DNA of 64,000 nucleotides from the NCBI GenBank assembly GCA_016716885.1, contig JADJUV010000006.1, forward strand, positions 51,367 through 115,366, read 5' to 3'. Made by a program: the position numbers and the translations under genes. The stretch comes from Candidatus Trichofilum aggregatum (GTDB lineage: Bacteria; Chloroflexota; Anaerolineae; Promineifilales; Promineifilaceae). Shown piece by piece: positions 1 to 6,857 of the stretch (its first letter is position 1; each line of letters opens with the position of its first letter). The notes beneath the pieces are model-generated. The model made no database searches. It was not told where the DNA came from and was given only the letters and a program-made list of their open reading frames with translations.

Positions 1-203
1 TCAACGATCTCACCGAGGAAGACGAACGGACAGCCGGGCGCATGTTGTTGGTCGCCAAAAAGCTGGCCGAACAAGAAGGCATTGCCGCCAACGGCTACCG
101 GCTCATGATCAACTGTAATCAACATGGGGGACAAGAGGTTTTCCACCTGCATATGCACCTCATGGGTGGTCATCCCATGGGGCCAATGGTGGTACGTCGG
201 TAA
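1..203 (+). CDS. HIT (histidine triad) family protein, C-terminal part
   Basis: The window opens inside this gene. The reading frame from base 3 gives 66 residues and stops with TAA at 201-203. The segment contains GQEVFHLHMHLMGG, the His-x-His-x-His-x-x active-site signature of HINT/PKCI-type histidine triad nucleotide hydrolases. These small cytoplasmic enzymes hydrolyse nucleoside phosphoramidates (for example AMP-lysine) through a nucleotidylated histidine. Only the C-terminal half is visible, and it ends in VVRR at the usual distance after the triad. A strong terminator follows directly, so this is the last gene of its transcript. The family call is firm; the exact substrate cannot be told from sequence. 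Confidence 0.93.
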   Translation, partial: NDLTEEDERTAGRMLLVAKKLAEQEGIAANGYRLMINCNQHGGQEVFHLHMHLMGGHPMGPMVVRR

Positions 204-237
204 CAAAAAAGCTCCAGAAATTTCTGGAGCTTTTTTT
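204..237 (+). terminator. Rho-independent terminator after the HIT gene
   Basis: A perfect inverted repeat AGCTCCAGAAATTTCTGGAGCT at 210-231 is followed by a T run at 231-237 and preceded by an A run. The structure works in both directions and lies between the HIT gene and the 3' end of the convergent tmRNA gene, so it probably terminates both. Confidence 0.9.
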
Positions 238-239
238 AG

Positions 240-645
240 TGGAGATGGCGGGAATCGAACCCGCGTCCGAAAAATTCAGCCTCTGAACTTCTACAAGCTT
301 AGTCAACTCATTTGGCTTTTCGCCATCATAGCCCCTGTTGACCGGGTCTTCATGATGACTAACCGATGACTCCCGAAAGAGCCGCTTAGCTTCACCTATC
401 GGTGTAAGTGAAGGGCACATTGGCTTTGTTACGCCCGACTATCCCCGGCCAATGAACGTTGATAGTAGACGCGGCCCGTTTCAGAGCCTTTTGCTTTCCT
501 TACGAACCGCGATTAGGCGGCCATGGGGAGAGCGTTGTAGCGTGCATTTGTGTTGGCACTTAATTTTTGCTCCAGTTTTACGAGCTGTAAGCGTGCTCGG
601 CTTGCCATCCAGGACCAGCCTTCCCCGTCGAAGCCTGTCATCCCC
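240..645 (-). ncRNA. ssrA: tmRNA (transfer-messenger RNA)
   Basis: tmRNA rescues stalled ribosomes by trans-translation with SmpB. On the minus strand the 5' end reads GGGGATGACAGGCTTCGACG, the canonical tmRNA start. The 3' end has the T-arm GGGTTCGATTCCC and an acceptor strand CATCTCC that pairs with GGGGATG (one G-U). CCA is not encoded. The tag reading frame starts with the resume codon GCC at 557-555 and runs to TAA at 515-513. It encodes ANTNARYNALPMAA, with the usual Ala start and hydrophobic Ala-Ala end. The length of about 406 nt is at the upper end for bacteria. It is a one-piece (not permuted) tmRNA. Confidence 0.97.
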
Positions 646-656
646 AGATAGTGAAC

Positions 657-685
657 ATTATACCCGTGGTATTAAGTGATGTCTA
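657..685 (-). promoter_or_regulatory. Sigma-70-type promoter of tmRNA
   Basis: On the minus strand, TAGACA (685-680) and a perfect TATAAT (662-657) are separated by 17 nt. The -10 box lies 11 nt before the mature 5' end of tmRNA, which fits a short processed leader. Confidence 0.75.
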
Positions 686-814
686 TTAATTTTTCATTGG
701 CGTATTGTTCCCCTACGAAAATAACGAACCGCAGAGAACGCAAGTAGAACTTGAGTAGAATTCCCCTTGCTCTAGCTCTTTCTCTCGCTCGCAACTTCAG
801 TTATCATACGCGCC

Positions 815-1701
815 ATGAGCCAGGTACCCAAGGATTTAGCTCGACAACTGTGGCGTGTGTATCATCGAGCACACAAGCTGATTCCCTGGGCTTATGGGGG
901 CAATTTACCCTGGAATGAGCCGGAGTTTTCGCGCCGCATGTTACGCGAACATTTAGATGAATCGCACGCGGCCGCGACGCGCACCACCCCTGAACGTCAC
1001 CACCAATTCCCCTGGTTATGGGCCAAACTGGGCCTGCAACCGGGCCATCATCTACTTGACCTGACTTGTGGGCCGGGTTTGTATGCCGTGGAGTGGGCCA
1101 GACGCGGCTGTCAGGTAACGGGGGTAGATTTTAGCCCCGCCGCCATTCAATATGCCCGCGACCTGGCCCACCAAGCCGGGGTCGTGCCTCACTGTACCTT
1201 CGTTGAGCAAGACATCCGCACCTGGCTGGCAGAAGCCGTTACCACACAAACAGAGAAATACGACGCGGCCGCGATCCTCTATGGTCAATTGGCCGTTTTT
1301 CCCCGCGCCGAAGCCGAAACCATCCTGCGCCAGGTGTCCCAACTGCTTAAACCGGGCGCTAAGTTGTGCCTGGAACTACTCGATGCCCAGCGGGTAGACA
1401 AAAGAACAACACCTGGTGGTTCACCGACGAAACCGGTTTGTGGGGTGAATCGCCCTTTCTGCACCTGGGTGAACGGTTCTGGGATGAAGAAAATCGTACT
1501 TCTATCGAACGTTTCCATACGCTTCACCTGGACACAGGGCAGATGGACGAAGTGATTTTGTGTGACACGACGTACACAACCGGGGAAATGACCGAACTCC
1601 TTCAGCAAGCCGGTTTTTGCCACGTAGACATTTACCCGGCCTGGGATGGTTTACCTTTGTATGATGCCCAAGAATGGCAAATCTATGTGGCGCAACGATG
1701 A
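815..1701 (+). CDS. Class I SAM-dependent methyltransferase, split by a -1 frameshift
   Basis: The first frame (815 to about 1400) carries the Rossmann methyltransferase motif I LLDLTCGPGLYAVEWA near residues 79-94, followed by VTGVDFSP (motif II acidic residue). The second half, NNTWWFTDETGLWG through the C-terminal VDIYPAWDG, continues in the -1 frame and stops at 1701. Restoring one A in the A4 run at 1400-1403 (reading VDKKNNTWW) joins both halves into about 295 residues, a normal length for a class I methyltransferase. The substrate is unknown. One GCGGCCGC copy lies at 968-975 and another near 1265. The run is too short for a classic slippery heptamer, so I favour a sequence error or a recent mutation over programmed frameshifting. 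Confidence 0.8.
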
Positions 1702-2028
1702 CAGGCTCATGTTCTGTTCGTAGTGCGATTTTTGAGCCTTAACAAATTAATACTGGTATTGAGGAGTAAGGCATCCCCAGATGCCGCAGGTGGTGAACCA
1801 TTCGCACGTGGGCGTGCTCACTCCTCTCTACACCATCATTAATTTTGCGGCGTATTTATACAGGTGTCCGAACTTATTCCCACGCTCTGCGTGGGAATAT
1901 CATCTGGGACGCTCTGCGTCCTACGCGACGCAGAGCGTCGTAGGGAGCATTCCACGCAGAGCGTGGAACGAGTACCTGTATAGATACTAATTTTCTTTAC
2001 ATCCAACCACTCTCTCGCGGAGCACCCT
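1702..2028. other. Intergenic region with a nested inverted-repeat element
   Basis: There is no credible gene in these 327 bases. The left part (1702-1850) shows no recognisable signal. The right part is occupied by the palindromic element described separately at 1857-1982. Confidence 0.6.
1857..1982. repeat. MITE-like nested palindromic repeat
   Basis: The ends are the inverted pair TATACAGGT (1857-1865) and ACCTGTATA (1974-1982). Inside lie a hairpin TTCCCACGCTCTGCGTGGGAA near 1877-1897, a second arm pair GACGCTCTGCGTC / GACGCAGAGCGTC, and ATTCCACGCAGAGCGTGGAA near 1949-1968. The word ACGCTCTGCGT therefore appears in alternating orientation. Small size, terminal inverted repeats and no coding capacity suggest a non-autonomous element. 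No target duplication is evident. Confidence 0.65.
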
Positions 2029-3102
2029 ATGTCTACCCCATGCCCAACCTGCAACTCCCCCTTAACTGATGAACTAGATGAGTGTCCTGCCTGTGGTCAG
2101 GAATTTTGCCCGGACTGTGGCACGCCGCTACACACAAACGCGGCCGCGTGTCCCACCTGTGGAGCCGAGTTTGACCTCTTTTGCCCGGAATGTGAGGCCC
2201 CACTCCAGGCTGGTGACGCCGTCTGTTTGTCTTGTGGGCACGTCTTTCCCAGCCCGGAAACGCGGGTGGTATCGGCGCTGGCGGCCAATGCCGTGATGGC
2301 CCATGCCGTAGAAGCGGATGAAGCCTTGCGGGCTGAACCATTTACCGGCCATTGTCCGACTTGCCGTGAACCTTTATATGTGGAAGATGGGTTTTGTGAG
2401 GCGTGTGGGGCCACCTTTTGCGCCCATTGCGGCCATTTGGTGGATGAGGATGATGAGGTTTGTCAGCTATGCGGCCGCGCCCTCTTTTTTGCCTGCCCCT
2501 TGTGTGAAGCTGATCTGACCACGGGCACACCTGTCTGCCCCCATTGTCACGCCCTGTTCCCCGCTTTTTGCGCCTTTTGTCAGACCGCGTTGGAGCTGAA
2601 TCAAGAAACTTGTGCCCATTGCGGCCGCGACAATGCCATCAGCCAGCGGCGGCCAGTACGGGTGCTACACACCTTGTTAGCGGGCGAACAACCCGTTTTT
2701 ATCATCGCCTGCCACGCCTGTGGTACCGCCTACGATCCGGCCGAATCGTTTTGCCCTACCTGCCAGAATGCCGTTTGTGGCAATTGCCTGACCGCTCTGC
2801 TGGCCGAGGAAGCCTATTGTCCCCGTTGCGGCCGCGCCGCCGATGACAAAACCCCAGGGCGCGAGAGCAAACAGACGGCCTTACTCCATTGTCCGGCCTG
2901 CGGCCGCGCCATCACCCTGGGTGATGATGAATGCCCCCACTGTGAACAGGCCCTGTGCCCCGCCTGCGGTAAAGCCATCAGCCAGCAAGACACCGTCTGC
3001 CGCCACTGTGGCACGGAGTTTGATTTTAGCTGTCCGGGTTGTGGTGAACGGGTGGACGCGGCCGCGACAACGTGCCCCCATTGTCAGACCGTGTTGGTAT
3101 AG
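2029..3102 (+). CDS. Multi zinc-ribbon protein (12 CxxC-CxxC ribbons)
   Basis: The 357 residues consist almost entirely of zinc ribbons. I count 24 CxxC knuckles, enough for 12 zinc sites arranged as double zinc ribbon (DZR-like) pairs of about 45 residues. Typical units read CPTC-n-CPACG and CPACGKAI-n-CRHCG. There is no signal peptide and no enzymatic domain, so a cytoplasmic scaffold or nucleic-acid/protein-binding role is possible but unproven. Linkers at residues about 85-105 and 205-225 are the only Cys-free stretches. Several GCGGCCGC copies fall exactly on the Cys-Gly-Arg of a ribbon (TGC GGC CGC), for example near 2472, 2620, 2827 and 2900. The 3' end overlaps the convergent gene at 3084 by 19 nt. 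Confidence 0.85.
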   Translation: MSTPCPTCNSPLTDELDECPACGQEFCPDCGTPLHTNAAACPTCGAEFDLFCPECEAPLQAGDAVCLSCGHVFPSPETRVVSALAANAVMAHAVEADEALRAEPFTGHCPTCREPLYVEDGFCEACGATFCAHCGHLVDEDDEVCQLCGRALFFACPLCEADLTTGTPVCPHCHALFPAFCAFCQTALELNQETCAHCGRDNAISQRRPVRVLHTLLAGEQPVFIIACHACGTAYDPAESFCPTCQNAVCGNCLTALLAEEAYCPRCGRAADDKTPGRESKQTALLHCPACGRAITLGDDECPHCEQALCPACGKAISQQDTVCRHCGTEFDFSCPGCGERVDAAATTCPHCQTVLV

Positions 3103-4793
3103 GAATGGTTTCGAGATTGCAGGTTGACCGCTTTAGCAGGTGACCCGATAGCGGTCTCGCTTTTCCCCACTTCCCGCCGGGCCAGGGCCAGCGCCTCATC
3201 CACTGTCTTCACTTCCCCCACCGCCTGGGCCTCTTCGATGAGGCGTAGAAGTTGGCCGACCTGTGGGCCGGGGGGCAACGCTAATTCCTGCATCAGTTGA
3301 TGCCCATTGAGGAGAGGCGGCGGGCTGATAGTGCGCTCTTGCTGATGGAAATAATGGTCGAGTAACCAGCTCACCAAAGCGCACAGTTTACGCCACGCGG
3401 CCGCGTCTCCTACCCCATCATACGTCGCCAGATGATCAGCCAGGGAGAGCAGCAACACATCCAACCCATTGACACCCATGGCCTTGAAAAAGCGGTAAAC
3501 AGCCCGCGGCGTCGGGGCATCCGACTGGATCAGGTGTAGCGGCCGCATGTGCCCGGCTACGATTTTTTGCACCTGTTGACCGGCTTCACGGCTCAGGCGC
3601 AACCGCGCCAGCACCGGGCCAGCATTCCTCGCCCCCACCTCATCGTGGTTAAAAAAACGAATCCGGCCCGAAGCATCCCGCGTTTGGGTGGCCCCTTTAC
3701 CCACATCATGGAAGAGGGCACCCAGGCGTAACACCGTCCACCCATTCACCCCCCCATCCAGGGGCCGGGCCAGATAATCGGCCAGTTGGGTGGCATACGG
3801 CGTCAGCGCTTTGGCCGCCGGGAGCAGATGGGACTCAGTGACCGTTTGGCCCTGCACCCAGCCTTCCACCCGAGTGAGCCAGGCCAACACGCTGAAGGTA
3901 TGGGCCAGAACCGGCTCGTGGTGGGGGGGCGATTGTTCGACTTCTTGCAGGGCGACCAGCTCTGGTAAGAGGACATTCATTAACCCCAATTGGTGCATTT
4001 GTTGGAGGGCCTGGTGCGGGGCGGGGGTGAGAAGGAGTTTGAGGAATTCATCGCGGCCGCGTTCGGCTGACACACGGCTGAGTTGGGGCGCGGCCGCGAC
4101 AATGGCCTGCTCTGTCTCTGGTTCAATGGTGAAACCCAGTTGTACCGCCTGCCGGATGGCCCGCAAGCCCCGCAACGGATCATCGCTGAGGGATGTCGGG
4201 CTGGCCTGCCGAATCAGCCGGGCCTGTAGATCGGCCTGACCCTGGCAAGGATCGATGAGGCTGGTGGTGCGGCTCGCGGCCGCGGGCAGGGCGATAGCGT
4301 TGATAGTGAAATCTCGCGCCCGCAAATCCGCCAGCAGATCGCCCCCACGGAAACAGGCTACATCCAGGTACGTATCCGGCAAAACGACCCGCCCCGTGTC
4401 CCGTTCTTCGTCCAGAGGGTAGGCAGGTTGGTGCAGCGCATTGCCTAGTTGAAAAGCAATAGCGATGCCTTTCTCCGGCACCACAAAATCCAGGTCGTAA
4501 CTGACTCGCCCCAACAACGCATCACGCACGGCCCCACCCACCAGGTAGATGGGGGTTTCTAGTTGAGCCAGATGCGGCCGCAATGTTTCTAGCAACGGTG
4601 ATAGGGGCAACGGCTCTCCCCCGGCTGGCTCCACAAACTGAAGGGTGAATTTTTCTTTGGGACGATTGCGCCGGGCCATGCGTGCGGCCGCGTGCCCCGT
4701 CTGCCCCACCCCGGCCACCTGCCCCCGCACCAAAGCCACCCAGTTTCCCTGGTAAGGCGTCAAATCGGGGGTATCAGCAGGGGGGTTGGACAT
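3084..4793 (-). CDS. CCA-adding/poly(A) polymerase-type tRNA nucleotidyltransferase with HD domain and N-terminal DUF5678-like segment
   Basis: This class II nucleotidyltransferase (569 residues) likely builds or repairs the tRNA 3' CCA end in the cytoplasm. The head domain shows IYLVGGAVRDALLGR near residue 83 and DLDFVV, which carries the catalytic Asp-x-Asp. RDFTINAIAL (the template/neck region) and the NTP-binding GLRAIRQAVQLGF follow. The C-terminal half contains an HD phosphohydrolase-like domain with HTFSVLAWL and LGALFHDVGKG. Residues about 12-50 (NWVALVRGQVAGVGQTGHAA) resemble the small DUF5678 domain, which is unusual at this position. The start codon shares one base with the stop of hpt (TGATG), so the two genes are co-transcribed and probably translationally coupled. 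This enzyme or a poly(A) polymerase are both possible; the CCA role is more likely. Confidence 0.85.
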   Translation of the reverse strand: MSNPPADTPDLTPYQGNWVALVRGQVAGVGQTGHAAARMARRNRPKEKFTLQFVEPAGGEPLPLSPLLETLRPHLAQLETPIYLVGGAVRDALLGRVSYDLDFVVPEKGIAIAFQLGNALHQPAYPLDEERDTGRVVLPDTYLDVACFRGGDLLADLRARDFTINAIALPAAASRTTSLIDPCQGQADLQARLIRQASPTSLSDDPLRGLRAIRQAVQLGFTIEPETEQAIVAAAPQLSRVSAERGRDEFLKLLLTPAPHQALQQMHQLGLMNVLLPELVALQEVEQSPPHHEPVLAHTFSVLAWLTRVEGWVQGQTVTESHLLPAAKALTPYATQLADYLARPLDGGVNGWTVLRLGALFHDVGKGATQTRDASGRIRFFNHDEVGARNAGPVLARLRLSREAGQQVQKIVAGHMRPLHLIQSDAPTPRAVYRFFKAMGVNGLDVLLLSLADHLATYDGVGDAAAWRKLCALVSWLLDHYFHQQERTISPPPLLNGHQLMQELALPPGPQVGQLLRLIEEAQAVGEVKTVDEALALARREVGKSETAIGSPAKAVNLQSRNHSYTNTV

Positions 4794-5353
4794 CAGGTAA
4801 AAATTTCCGGTTTGAGTACGGCGATGTAGGGTAAGTTGCGGTATAGGTGGTCGTAATCCAGGCCATACCCCACCACAAACTCATCGGGGATATCAAAACC
4901 AATGTAATCTACGGGCACTTCGACTTCCCGGCGGGATGGTTTGTTGAGCAGGCTACAGATGCGTAACGAGGCCGGGCCACGCGCCAGCAAGGTGCGGTGC
5001 ATGTAAGCAAGGGTGCGGCCGCTGTCAATAATATCTTCGATGATCAAAACATCGCGGCCGCTGATATCTTCTTTGAGGTCCATGATGATTTGCACGGCGC
5101 CACTGCTTTTGGTGCCTGCCCCGTAGCTCGAAACACCCATGAAGTCTACTTGATGCGGCCGCGCCAAAGCCCGACTTAAATCGGCCAGGAAAATATAGGC
5201 CCCTTTCAACACACAAATCAAAAACAGGGTCTCTACACCCTGATAATCAGCCTGGATGGTCGCCCCCAGCTCCTGAATACGCCGATGCAGTTCTGCTTCA
5301 TCAATAAGGACATAGGCAATGTCATTCGTTAATTGCCGATCCGCCTGAGTCAT
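4793..5353 (-). CDS. hpt: Hypoxanthine phosphoribosyltransferase
   Basis: This enzyme converts hypoxanthine or guanine plus PRPP to IMP or GMP in purine salvage. The 186 residues match the family's usual length. The PRPP-binding loop is VLIIEDIIDSGRTL near residues 100-113. The flexible-loop SSYG and the C-terminal VDYIGFDIPDEFVVGYGLD (base recognition) are intact. It is the upstream gene of a two-gene unit with the tRNA nucleotidyltransferase. The thymidine kinase gene lies just upstream on the same strand, so nucleotide salvage functions cluster here. Confidence 0.95.
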   Translation of the reverse strand: MTQADRQLTNDIAYVLIDEAELHRRIQELGATIQADYQGVETLFLICVLKGAYIFLADLSRALARPHQVDFMGVSSYGAGTKSSGAVQIIMDLKEDISGRDVLIIEDIIDSGRTLAYMHRTLLARGPASLRICSLLNKPSRREVEVPVDYIGFDIPDEFVVGYGLDYDHLYRNLPYIAVLKPEIFT

Positions 5354-5372
5354 CTTTTTCTCCCGTAAAATA

Positions 5373-5457
5373 GCTGGTCAGCAGGTCAGCAGGTCAGCTA
5401 AGAAGCATTTCAGCAGGTCAGCCAAGAAGCTGACTAGCTGACTAGCTGACTAGCTAA
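5373..5457. repeat. Low-complexity CAGCAGGT / TGACTAGC tandem repeat
   Basis: Three copies of CAGCAGGT-like words are followed by AAGAAGC spacers and three tandem TGACTAGC units. The repeat runs up to the stop codon of tdk (TAG inside the last unit). Similar CAG/CTCAG-rich low-complexity tracts recur at 35212-35262 and 41367-41442. Confidence 0.7.
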
Positions 5458-6026
5458 CCCTGCCGTACTTCGTGGCAATGGCGGCAACGTGCTTCGTACA
5501 CTTCGGCCGCGCCAACCAAAACAACCGGATCGTTGTAAGCCGCCGGTTCACCGTTAATAAGCCGTTGGGTACGGGCGGCACTTTCGCCACATATCACACA
5601 AATAGCCTGAAGTTTGTCTACCTCTTCGGCGCGAGCCATCAGTTGGGGAATAGGGCCAAACGGTTCACCACGAAAGTCCGTGTCCAGGCCAGCACAGATG
5701 ACCCGAATGCCCTCGTCGGCCATTCGGTTACAGATGGCAATGATAGCTGAGTCAAAGAATTGGACTTCATCAATGGCGACAACGGTTGTTTGCGGCCGCA
5801 ACAAGGGCAAAATGTCTGCGGCCGCGGCCACGGGCACGGCTTCCACCGTTAGTCCATTATGGGATGTCACTCGTTCAATCCCATAACGCACATCAATCTG
5901 AGGCTTAAACACCTGCACTGTCTGTTTGGCGATGATGGCCCGCCGCACCCGGCGAATCAACTCCTCTGTTTTACCGCTAAACATGCTACCACAAATCAAT
6001 TCCACACGCCCCCGCGAATGTTTCAT
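5454..6026 (-). CDS. tdk: Thymidine kinase (type II)
   Basis: Cytoplasmic thymidine kinase phosphorylates thymidine to dTMP in salvage. The 190-residue length is typical. The Walker A loop is CGSMFSGKTEELIRR near residues 12-26, the Walker B-like segment is VVAIDEVQFFD, and the lasso/thymidine-binding part is present. The structural zinc is held by CVICGESA and the C-terminal CRHCHEV pair. The start is MKHSRGRVELICG. The 5' leader on this strand contains a long hairpin at 6064-6107, and the 3' end runs into a tandem repeat. Two GCGGCCGC copies lie inside the gene (near 5790 and 5817). Confidence 0.96.
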   Translation of the reverse strand: MKHSRGRVELICGSMFSGKTEELIRRVRRAIIAKQTVQVFKPQIDVRYGIERVTSHNGLTVEAVPVAAAADILPLLRPQTTVVAIDEVQFFDSAIIAICNRMADEGIRVICAGLDTDFRGEPFGPIPQLMARAEEVDKLQAICVICGESAARTQRLINGEPAAYNDPVVLVGAAEVYEARCRHCHEVRQG

Positions 6027-6063
6027 AACCTTGTTTTCTCCTAGAGAACAGCTTGTCAGCCGT

Positions 6064-6107
6064 CAGCCTATCAGCCAGACAGGGGAAAAGTTGTGGCTGA
6101 TAGGCTG
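6064..6107 (-). repeat. Hairpin in the leader of tdk
   Basis: Arms CAGCCTATCAGCCA (6064-6077) and TGGCTGATAGGCTG (6094-6107) form a perfect 14-bp stem with a 16-nt loop, 38 nt upstream of tdk. No T run follows on the minus strand, so it is more likely a repeat or RNA leader structure than a terminator. Confidence 0.55.
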
Positions 6108-6552
6108 CTGGCAAAAAATTAAATGAGTTTGGGAGAATTCAGGGGCTGACAGTATGTCCGGGGTAAGAGAAAACAACAAGTTCCCGGCAAATTTAACCCG
6201 GCATGCCGGAAAAGTGAGTCTATCCGCCTGATCCCATAACTGGGTAGAGGGCGTATCACTCATCAACAAGAGGAGTGGGTTCTAGCTTCTGAGCGTTGTG
6301 ATTGTTCGCCTCTATGCCCGACATTTTAGCACAGCGGCCGCGAAAAATCGTCTTTTGTCATAGGGTGAAATGGGTGTGCGGCCGCACGCCTGGCGCTCTG
6401 GAGCCACAAAACCCCTTCCCGGCGGGAAGGAAAACCGCGCCCAAAAACGTTCCCCACCCCTGGGGGCGGGGTTAAAAATAAGTTCCACCAGACCTGACAG
6501 GTTTCCGAAAACCTGCCAGGTCTAAACCAGGAAATTATTCTTAGATGCTCAC
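6108..6552. repeat. Intergenic repeats between tdk and the HicB-like gene
   Basis: No gene is visible. The stretch contains two GCGGCCGC copies (near 6336 and 6379). It also holds a degenerate copy of the shoulder repeat: CCCCTTCCCGGCGGGAAGG at 6412-6430 and CCCCTGGGGGCGGGG near 6457-6471. The third element is a palindrome, AGACCTGACAGGTTT / AAACCTGCCAGGTCT, at 6490-6523, with one mismatch and a short loop. The last lies just after the 3' end of the HicB-like gene and may serve as its transcription stop, although no T run is seen. Confidence 0.6.
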
Positions 6553-6741
6553 CTAGTACACGGCGTATCCGTAACTTTCTTCGCTAATCGTCTCGAGATA
6601 AAGGGCAACGGCTTCCCAAATATCCGGCAACACTTCGTCAAGATAATCATCGTGTGGTTGACTCCCTTCTAATTCAGGTACACCGATGTAATACTCATTT
6701 TCGAATTGGTCTTCCACGATAACGGTTGTCAGGTAGGTCAT
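6553..6741 (-). CDS. HicB-like antitoxin-family small protein (orphan)
   Basis: The 62-residue frame reads TVIVEDQFENEYYIGVPELE followed by an acidic segment and IWEAVALYLE. This resembles the HicB partial RNase H-like fold, in which the strand-strand-helix core ends in a helix of this type. I chose the ATG at 6741 because the family's first strand begins right after it; a start at 6762 would add seven residues. No DNA-binding domain follows and no HicA-type toxin gene is adjacent on either side, so the protein stands alone. A toxin-antitoxin role is therefore only an inference from fold similarity. Confidence 0.65.
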   Translation of the reverse strand: MTYLTTVIVEDQFENEYYIGVPELEGSQPHDDYLDEVLPDIWEAVALYLETISEESYGYAVY

Positions 6742-6857
6742 GTTTTTTCCCCATAGGCTCAAACAACGGAATGAAACAAACTGGTTTAATAATTGTTATG
6801 CCCTTTTGGGGGAATTTCTTACGAATTTGGGAAAAGAGAAAATAATGCGCGGCCGCG

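Noticed and set aside
452..679. Open frame of 75 residues on the plus strand
   Set aside because: It lies antisense within the tmRNA gene and its promoter; no ribosome site.
1052..1342. Minus-strand frame inside the methyltransferase
   Set aside because: Shadow of conserved methyltransferase motifs on the plus strand.
1395..1410. Programmed -1 frameshift in the methyltransferase gene
   Set aside because: CAAAAGA is not a slippery heptamer, no clear stimulatory structure follows, and five other genes show the same kind of one-base loss.
5025..5216. Small frames inside hpt
   Set aside because: Out-of-frame shadows with octamer-derived Arg/Gly/Ala content.
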